Source of the DNA: an uncultured Lachnospiraceae bacterium
GTDB taxonomy: Bacteria; Bacillota; Clostridia; Lachnospirales; Lachnospiraceae
Length of the DNA stretch: 64,000 bases
Reading direction: 5' to 3'
Assembly: GCA_937920345.1 (NCBI GenBank)
Contig: CALGVA010000067.1
Coordinates: forward strand, 1-64,000
A model generated the notes under the pieces. The model ran no database searches. It had not been told where the DNA came from and saw only the letters and a list, made by a program, of their open reading frames with translations. Positions 58,970-64,000 of the stretch are shown in pieces. A program made the translations under genes and the position numbers. The first letter of the stretch is position 1. Every line of letters begins with the position of its first letter.

Positions 58970-60168
58970 CTGTCAAGCGTCTCTCTGACCGCCTTGATAA
59001 AATCTTCACTGTTTAAAACAGTCACATTCTGCATAGATGTAATCAGTGCCAGATCTTTCGTCATCTTACCTGATTCAATCGTGCGGATCGTCGCCTGCTC
59101 CAGTCTGTCGGCAAACGTCATGAGTTCCTGATTATGATCCAGTTCTCCACGTTTCCTGAGCGCTCCCGTCCATGCAAAGATCGTCGCAACCGAATTGGTG
59201 GAAGTCTCCTCCCCTTTTAAATGCTTATAATAATGCCGCTGTACGGTTCCGTGTGCCGCCTCATACTCATAGACCCCGCTGGGAGATACCAGCACGGAAG
59301 TCATCATGGCGAGTGAACCGAACGCGGAAGAAACCATATCGCTCATCACGTCGCCGTCATAATTCTTACATGCCCAGATGAATCCGCCTTTTGCCTTCAT
59401 GACACGCGCCACCGCATCGTCGATCAGCGTATAGAAATACTCTAAACCCGCTTTCTCGAACTGCTCCTTATATTCCGCATCATAGATCTCCTGAAAGATA
59501 TCCTTGAAATTATGATCGTACTTTTTGGAGATCGTGTCCTTCGTTGCAAACCAGAGATCCTGCTTCGTATCCAGCGCATAATTGAAACATGCTTTCGCAA
59601 AGCTCGTGATGGATTCATCCGTATTATGAATGCCCTGCAGGATTCCGGGACCCTTGAATTCATGTATGGTCTCCCGGATTGTCGTGCCATCCTCAGCGGT
59701 AAATACCAGTTCCGCTTTACCGGCACCGGACACCTTGATTTCCGTATTCTTATACACGTCCCCATACGCGTGACGTGCCAGTGTGATCGGTTTCTCCCAG
59801 TTTCTGACGCAAGGCTCTATCCCCTTGACCACAATAGGCGCACGGAATACCGTGCCGTCTAACGCCGCACGAATCGTTCCGTTGGGACTCTTCCACATTT
59901 CCTTGAGGTTGTATTCCGTCATTCTTGCGGCATTTGGCGTGATTGTCGCACATTTAACCGCCACGCCGTATTTCTTCGTCGCCTCTGCGGATTCGATCGT
60001 GACCTGATCATCCGTCTCATTGCGATGCTCCAGTCCCAGATCATAATATTCTGTCTTTAAATCAATATAGGGACAAAGCAGTTCATCCTTGATCATTTTC
60101 CAGAGAATCCTTGTCATCTCGTCCCCGTCCATCTCTACAAGGGGCGTTGTCATTTTAATCTTTTCCAT
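58963..60168 (-). CDS. icd: NADP-dependent isocitrate dehydrogenase
   Basis: Oxidises isocitrate to 2-oxoglutarate, giving NADPH. The 401-residue product has the dimeric eukaryote-like NADP-IDH pattern: VEMDGDEMTRILWKMIKDEL, NGTIRAALDGTVFRAPIV, KGGFIWACKNYDGDVMSD, EAAHGTVQRHYYKHLKGEET and STNSVATIFAWTGALRKRGE. The ATG at 60168 follows GAGGAAGGA and overlaps the end of the GntR regulator gene by 14 bases. With the citrate synthase upstream it forms the oxidative branch to glutamate; no aconitase lies in the window. Confidence 0.96.
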   Translation of the reverse strand: MEKIKMTTPLVEMDGDEMTRILWKMIKDELLCPYIDLKTEYYDLGLEHRNETDDQVTIESAEATKKYGVAVKCATITPNAARMTEYNLKEMWKSPNGTIRAALDGTVFRAPIVVKGIEPCVRNWEKPITLARHAYGDVYKNTEIKVSGAGKAELVFTAEDGTTIRETIHEFKGPGILQGIHNTDESITSFAKACFNYALDTKQDLWFATKDTISKKYDHNFKDIFQEIYDAEYKEQFEKAGLEYFYTLIDDAVARVMKAKGGFIWACKNYDGDVMSDMVSSAFGSLAMMTSVLVSPSGVYEYEAAHGTVQRHYYKHLKGEETSTNSVATIFAWTGALRKRGELDHNQELMTFADRLEQATIRTIESGKMTKDLALITSMQNVTVLNSEDFIKAVRETLDRI

Positions 60169-60865
60169 TTTCCGTTCCTTCCTCTCCATAAATCTCATAT
60201 AATCCGTTCTTCACCATATTGTCATATGCATTCAACATATGTTTATTCGCAAGCTGCTCTGCCCTGTCGGCATCACCTGCTTTGAGCGCCTCCATAATCT
60301 GTCTGTGTTCGTCGTTCGAAGCCCGTCCCCGCATATTCGTGGACAGGGTTTTCTGCCTGACGCGAAGCACATACTGATGATAATCCCGCAGTGTATGCTC
60401 CAGCATTTTAGAATCGCATGCCTCATAGAGAATATCATGGAACCGGTTGTCCAGCTCCGCCATCTGATCCATATGCCCCTTGGATGCATGGAACTCGGCC
60501 AGATATATGTTCTCTTCCATCTCCTCCATCTGTTCTTTCGTCATCTTATCCGTCGCCAGTCTTGCACACAACCCCTCGAGAAGTGAACGGATCATATAGA
60601 TATCCTTCACGTCTTTTGCCGTGATCCCTGTAACATACGCTCCCTTGTTGGGTACGATCTGTATCAGCCCCTCCAGTTCCAGCTGCCGGAATGCCTCCCT
60701 GACCGGTGTACGGCTGACGCCCAGTTCTTCCCCGATCGCTACTTCCTTCAGTTCCTCATGTTCCTTATACTTCCCGCTTAAGATATCCTCCCGCAGCTTC
60801 TGAAATACCCTTCCCCGCAGGGAATACTTATCGTTGACTTCATTTTTCAAATCATAATTAGCCAT
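60155..60865 (-). CDS. GntR-family transcription regulator, FCD type
   Basis: A 236-residue regulator. The N-terminal winged helix reads FQKLREDILSGKYKEHEEL, AIGEELGVSRTPVREAFRQL and ELEGLIQIVPNKGAYVTGIT. The FCD domain (about residues 85-225) has the aspartate/histidine metal-site residues of FadR-type proteins in AELDNRFHDILYEACDS and later histidines. It lies between the citrate synthase and isocitrate dehydrogenase genes, so citrate or a related acid is a likely effector. The open frame begins at a GTG at 60883 whose GGAG overlaps the start; the ATG at 60865 is preferred. A perfect palindrome upstream of the operon (62386-62397) is a candidate site. Confidence 0.92.
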   Translation of the reverse strand: MANYDLKNEVNDKYSLRGRVFQKLREDILSGKYKEHEELKEVAIGEELGVSRTPVREAFRQLELEGLIQIVPNKGAYVTGITAKDVKDIYMIRSLLEGLCARLATDKMTKEQMEEMEENIYLAEFHASKGHMDQMAELDNRFHDILYEACDSKMLEHTLRDYHQYVLRVRQKTLSTNMRGRASNDEHRQIMEALKAGDADRAEQLANKHMLNAYDNMVKNGLYEIYGEEGTENGKD

Positions 60866-60922
60866 TTCTTTTTCCGTTTTCACTCCTTTATATCTGTCCG
60901 CCTGACACCGCTTTCAGTTTCC

Positions 60923-62338
60923 TCACTTTTCCGGAAGCTGAAGTTCCAGTTCTTTACAAATCTTCCTGATCTGCGTGACCAGTTCCTCATCCGTCAGCAC
61001 CGTCACACGCCCTGATGTGTATTCTTCATCGACCCAGACTTTAAGTGCTCTCACGAGATCACCGTTCTTGTCCAGATGTTTTTCCTCCGGCAGATGATAA
61101 TAAGTGTTGATCCAGTGTGCGATCCCCGCCAGGCCCGATGTGTTGGACACAGCGCACAGAACCGGTCTGTTCAGGAACTTATCCGTATCAAATATATTGT
61201 AGATCTCCTCATTCTTAAGCAGTCCGTCCGCATGTATGCCGGCCCTCGTCACATTGAAATTCTTACCGACAAAAGGCGTTCTGGGCGGGATGTCATAGCC
61301 GATCTCCCTCTCATAATATTCCGCCAGTTCCGTGATCACCGTCGTGTCCATACCGTTTAGCCCGCCGCGAAGCTGTGCATATTCAAACACCATCGCCTCT
61401 AACGGCGTATTGCCTGTCCGCTCACCGATACCGAACAGTGATGTATTGATACCGGAGCACCCGTACAGCCATGCCGTCGTAGAGTTGGACACCGCTTTAT
61501 AGAAATCATTATGCCCGTGCCATTCAAGCAGTTCATGCGGCACGCCTGCATGGGTATGTAATGCATAAATGATGCCCTGTACGCTTCTGGGAATAACCGC
61601 TCCCGGATAATTTACCCCGTACCCCATCGTATCACAGGCACGTACCTTGATCGGAATCCGGTACTCATCCATAAGCTTCATCAGTTCCATACAAAACGGT
61701 ACCACGTATCCATAAATATCTGCCCGGGTAATATCTTCCAGATGACATCTCGGACTGATTCCTTCTTCCAGACAATCCCGGATCACGCTCAAATAATGAT
61801 CCATTGCCTGTTTTCTCGTCATCTTCAGCTTTAAGAATATATGATAATCCGAGCAGCTTACCAGAATCCCCGTCTCCTTCATACCAATCTCTTTTACCAG
61901 CTTAAAGTCTTCCTTGCTGGCACGAATCCAGCTTGTGATCTCAGGATACTGATAATCCCGCTCCATGCATTTATACACTGCCTCCCGGTCTTTTCTGCTG
62001 TACAGGAAAAATTCACTGGCCCGGATCATGCCGTTTGGTCCGCCCAGTTTATGCAGATAATCATATATCGTAACAATCTGCTGCGTCGTGTAGGGCGCTC
62101 TGGACTGCTGACCGTCCCGGAATGTGGTATCCGTAATCCAGATATCCTTAGGCATATTATGCGGCACAGTCCTGTCATTAAATGGAATCTTCGGTATTTC
62201 GGAATACGGAAACATATTCCGGAATACATTTGGTTTCGCAACATCATCCAGAATATACATATGCTCTTCTATTTCCAGAAGATTATTGTGATCGTTCATG
62301 GTAACCGGACGATTTGCAAAAGTTCTTTCATCATACAT
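60923..62338 (-). CDS. Re-citrate synthase-like protein (2-isopropylmalate synthase superfamily)
   Basis: A 471-residue enzyme of the DRE-TIM metallolyase superfamily (isopropylmalate, homocitrate and citramalate synthases). Active-site hallmarks are ITDTTFRDGQQSRAPYTTQQ, EWHGHNDFYKAVSNST, and GINTSLFGIGERTGNTPLEA. The position beside NADP isocitrate dehydrogenase and a GntR regulator, and the long family shape with an N-terminal extension, match the Clostridium kluyveri Re-citrate synthase, which condenses oxaloacetate with acetyl-CoA. Automatic annotation often calls it 2-isopropylmalate synthase; the C-terminal leucine regulatory domain is missing. ATG at 62338 follows AAAGG at 13 bases; the longer frame reads into the operator. 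Confidence 0.85.
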   Translation of the reverse strand: MYDERTFANRPVTMNDHNNLLEIEEHMYILDDVAKPNVFRNMFPYSEIPKIPFNDRTVPHNMPKDIWITDTTFRDGQQSRAPYTTQQIVTIYDYLHKLGGPNGMIRASEFFLYSRKDREAVYKCMERDYQYPEITSWIRASKEDFKLVKEIGMKETGILVSCSDYHIFLKLKMTRKQAMDHYLSVIRDCLEEGISPRCHLEDITRADIYGYVVPFCMELMKLMDEYRIPIKVRACDTMGYGVNYPGAVIPRSVQGIIYALHTHAGVPHELLEWHGHNDFYKAVSNSTTAWLYGCSGINTSLFGIGERTGNTPLEAMVFEYAQLRGGLNGMDTTVITELAEYYEREIGYDIPPRTPFVGKNFNVTRAGIHADGLLKNEEIYNIFDTDKFLNRPVLCAVSNTSGLAGIAHWINTYYHLPEEKHLDKNGDLVRALKVWVDEEYTSGRVTVLTDEELVTQIRKICKELELQLPEK

Positions 62339-62385
62339 AGCTGTCACGTACCTTTCTGGCATCACATGGATGTATACCACGTATA

Positions 62386-62397
62386 ATTGTATACAAT
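62386..62397. promoter_or_regulatory. Perfect 12-base palindrome, candidate GntR operator
   Basis: ATTGTATACAAT is its own reverse complement and fits the FadR-subfamily site pattern (TnGTnnnACnA). It overlaps the -10 box of the citrate synthase promoter, so a bound repressor would block RNA polymerase. Confidence 0.7.
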
Positions 62398-62414
62398 CAT
62401 ACCATCTATGTCAA
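62386..62414 (-). promoter_or_regulatory. Sigma-A promoter of the citrate synthase operon
   Basis: On the minus strand a perfect TTGACA (62409-62414) and TACAAT (62386-62391) are 17 bases apart, about 45 bases before the ATG at 62338. Confidence 0.75.
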
Positions 62415-63346
62415 CCCGAACTGCACATTTCTTCAAGATTTATCATCCCCCACCCCTGCTTACTCCATGAATCGCCCATGTCTCTTGCGCTGTAGATCAT
62501 CCTGCGTTTAACTTCCGCATTGCCCGCATCAGGATATTTCTGCAGAAAGAGCGCTGCCGCACCGGATACAATGGGCGTGGACATGGAAGTGCCGCTCTTT
62601 CTGATATAAGCATTGCGATAGCCGCTCCTCTGGTTTCCCAGAAACTGCAGATTACATGATACAATATCCGTCCCCGGCGCCACCACATCAGGTTTGCGGT
62701 ACATCATAGCGCGGCTTCCTCTGCCGGAATAATTCTCACACAGATCTCTGCGCGCACCGAAATATCCGCCCTCATGACAGCCTACCGTAATCACCCTGCG
62801 GCTGCTTCCAAGCGGCGATATCGTACCTTCTTTCGGTCCGTTGTTGCCGGCGGCACACACTACCACGATCCCCTGATCCCATACTGCATCCAGCAGATCA
62901 ACCAGTTCCTTCATGCGTTCTCTCTCTCCGCTTGTTCCGATGCCCAGCGATACGTTGAGAACACGTATCCGATGTCTTAGACGGTTCTGCATAACCCATA
63001 CGATACCCCGGTGCATACTGTCTATACTGCCTTCCCCGTTTTGATCTAACACTTTTCCTATACACAGACGGCAGGCGGGCGCCATTCCCTTGTATACGCC
63101 GTGGGAAGCGTACCCGCTCCCTCCCACGCACCCCGCCACATGTGTTCCATGACCACTGTCGTCATAACATCCCTGCCGGTTATTGACAAAATCCGCAAAC
63201 TCTACAATACGCCCGTTGAAATCCGGATGTGCGCCTATCCCCGTATCCAATACTGCCACGGCAAGATCTTGCGTCACAATATCCCTCTGTATATCATCAG
63301 TACACCCAACCTGTTTTCTGACACGATTCACGACATATACCACCAT
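62411..63346 (-). CDS. Subtilisin-like serine protease (S8), without signal peptide
   Basis: A 311-residue S8 protease. The catalytic triad is Asp34 (LAVAVLDTGIGAHPDF), His66 (GHGTHVAG) and Ser254 (SGTSMSTPIVSGAA); the oxyanion asparagine lies in CAAGNNGPKEG. There is no signal peptide and almost no propeptide before the catalytic aspartate, as in intracellular serine proteases of Bacillus. A role in intracellular protein turnover or spore/germination processing is possible. The ATG at 63346 follows AGGA. It lies just upstream of the citrate synthase promoter and downstream of a clear terminator that separates it from the surface-protein gene. Confidence 0.9.
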   Translation of the reverse strand: MVVYVVNRVRKQVGCTDDIQRDIVTQDLAVAVLDTGIGAHPDFNGRIVEFADFVNNRQGCYDDSGHGTHVAGCVGGSGYASHGVYKGMAPACRLCIGKVLDQNGEGSIDSMHRGIVWVMQNRLRHRIRVLNVSLGIGTSGERERMKELVDLLDAVWDQGIVVVCAAGNNGPKEGTISPLGSSRRVITVGCHEGGYFGARRDLCENYSGRGSRAMMYRKPDVVAPGTDIVSCNLQFLGNQRSGYRNAYIRKSGTSMSTPIVSGAAALFLQKYPDAGNAEVKRRMIYSARDMGDSWSKQGWGMINLEEMCSSG

Positions 63347-63364
63347 ATTTCATCCTGATTGTCG

Positions 63365-63403
63365 AAAAAACTCCCGACTATAGATTTATTCTATGCCGGG
63401 AGT
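63365..63403 (-). terminator. Intrinsic terminator after the surface-protein gene
   Basis: Arms ACTCCCG (63370-63376) and CGGGAGT (63397-63403), with further pairing of TATAG/CTATG inside, are followed on the minus strand by TTTTTT. This is a classical rho-independent terminator, about 80 bases beyond the stop at 63484. Confidence 0.85.
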
Positions 63404-63483
63404 CTTACCGTGTTCAGTGTCCTGTTTGTTTATGCTGTTTTTCTCTGTTACAGGTATATTTCCTTATCGTGCTTCCTGTTCTG

Positions 63484-64000
63484 TCACGCTTTTTTCTTTC
63501 TGCGCCTGCGGTTCCCGCCCCGGTAAAAGAATAACGCCATCGCCGTGCAAATCAATCCCGCACTGAAGAACCATTTCGGATGAATGCTGTAATCACCAGT
63601 ATCCGGTGAAACATCCTTTTTACCGAGAGAAGCAAATACGGCCTGCCCGTCTTTCACGTCCGCCACTGCCATACTGTTGCCGTAATTATAGATCCCATAG
63701 GGCGAAAAATGCTTCGCAGAGAAAGTAAGTGCGTCTATACCGTCCACGGATATTACTCTGCTCTCCACCTCTTCCAGCTGTCCATCCGCATCCAGACAGA
63801 CTACATGCAGGTTCTCTTCCCCTACGCCCTTCGGAATCGGGATCGTAACTTCCACACTCTGCTTGCCAAGTCCGGCAATCGGAATCCCTGTTCCGGCTTC
63901 CGTCATGCCGATCTCATAGGCGCACAGATTATGCGGTAGTTTATTCCCGTAAATTTTCTTATACACATCACTAATTGCAGACTTTGCCTCTTCACTGTCC
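63484..64000 (-). CDS. C-terminal part of a sortase-anchored surface protein (cut by window edge)
   Basis: The frame is open to the window edge, so this is the 3' end of a longer gene; the GTG at 63966 is probably internal, because the codons upstream encode a protein-like sequence (DSEEAKSAISD). The visible 171 residues have a beta-rich ending (VEVTIPIPKGVGEENLHVVC and ALTFSAKHFSPYGIYNY) and a cell-wall sorting signal: SPDTGD, an LPxTG-like variant, then a hydrophobic helix (WFFSAGLICTAMALFFYRGG) and the basic tail NRRRRKKKA. The protein would be exported and joined to the wall by a sortase. The substrate or binding function lies outside the window. Confidence 0.85.
   Translation of the reverse strand, partial: DSEEAKSAISDVYKKIYGNKLPHNLCAYEIGMTEAGTGIPIAGLGKQSVEVTIPIPKGVGEENLHVVCLDADGQLEEVESRVISVDGIDALTFSAKHFSPYGIYNYGNSMAVADVKDGQAVFASLGKKDVSPDTGDYSIHPKWFFSAGLICTAMALFFYRGGNRRRRKKKA

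Noticed and set aside
60168..60198. Longer N-terminus for isocitrate dehydrogenase
   Set aside because: The extension has no ribosome site and the ATG at 60168 matches the family start behind GAGGAAGGA.
1..64000. CRISPR array, tRNA or rRNA genes
   Set aside because: No regular direct repeats with unique spacers, no cloverleaf-like intergenic segments and no rRNA-like sequence were seen; most intergenic gaps are short.

Overview
The window looks like a chromosomal segment of a spore-forming anaerobic member of Clostridia, most likely a Lachnospiraceae species. Supporting signs are the yqfC-yqfD-phoH-ybeY sporulation/RNA-processing cluster, a Re-type citrate synthase beside an NADP isocitrate dehydrogenase, an NfnAB-type electron-bifurcating transhydrogenase, formate-tetrahydrofolate ligase with FolD, a Rex redox sensor, strong GGAGG ribosome sites, several TTG/GTG starts, and a balanced base composition. 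It is mainly a core-metabolism region: almost everything is on the minus strand in close-packed operons, with four plus-strand genes (uraA, a CPBP protease, a DUF2971 gene and an ABC-F ATPase). I saw no rRNA, tRNA, CRISPR array, prophage or complete insertion sequence.

Layout. 1-6261 (minus): acetolactate synthase ilvB-ilvN, a short MetH, a lipoprotein and upp, divergent from the uracil permease uraA (6532-7911). 8019-8717: an ArsR-family metal sensor with a stand-alone heavy-metal-binding domain, driven by a promoter with a clear SmtB/CadC-like operator. 8739-8982: a palindromic MITE-like element. 8992-15400: proline synthesis genes proB and proA separated by three genes, one a fusion of 5-formyltetrahydrofolate cyclo-ligase to a nitroreductase, plus a methyltransferase and a flavoprotein. 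15595-17275: a small AT-rich accessory patch (CPBP protease, then DUF2971), bounded by palindromes. 17388-24271: a sugar-type ABC importer operon with an unusual membrane-anchored binding protein. 24314-31169: a BofC-like protein, a flippase, YbeY, a PgpH-like protein with a broken HD motif, PhoH, YqfD and YqfC.

31244-37931: pyrimidine-nucleoside phosphorylase, RlmH, envelope proteins with zinc-ribbon or MORN features, and NfnB-NfnA. 38036-45694: a zinc-ribbon/TPR/chitobiase-like surface protein, FolD, formate-tetrahydrofolate ligase, FtsK/SpoIIIE and a TepA-type ClpP. 45735-46013: a second, larger palindromic element. 46136-56706: a membrane protein, MetY, a CFI-box protein, YebC, a CBS-domain transporter, then rex, a coiled-coil protein, nnrDE, alr and an antitoxin-less MazF. 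56935-62338: ABC-F, then a GntR-regulated citrate synthase/isocitrate dehydrogenase operon whose promoter overlaps a perfect 12-base palindrome. 62411-64000: a subtilisin-like protease and the C-terminal end of a sortase-anchored surface protein cut by the window edge.

The metabolic genes fit together. Citrate synthase and isocitrate dehydrogenase would supply 2-oxoglutarate, hence glutamate, for ProB/ProA. NfnAB balances NADPH, NADH and ferredoxin, while Rex senses the NADH/NAD ratio. Fhs, FolD, the cyclo-ligase and MetH carry the folate one-carbon pool to methionine, and MetY makes homocysteine. The least explained material is the intergenic DNA: two large nested palindromic elements, a pair of REP-like palindromes, and hairpins sharing a GCGAAGC core.
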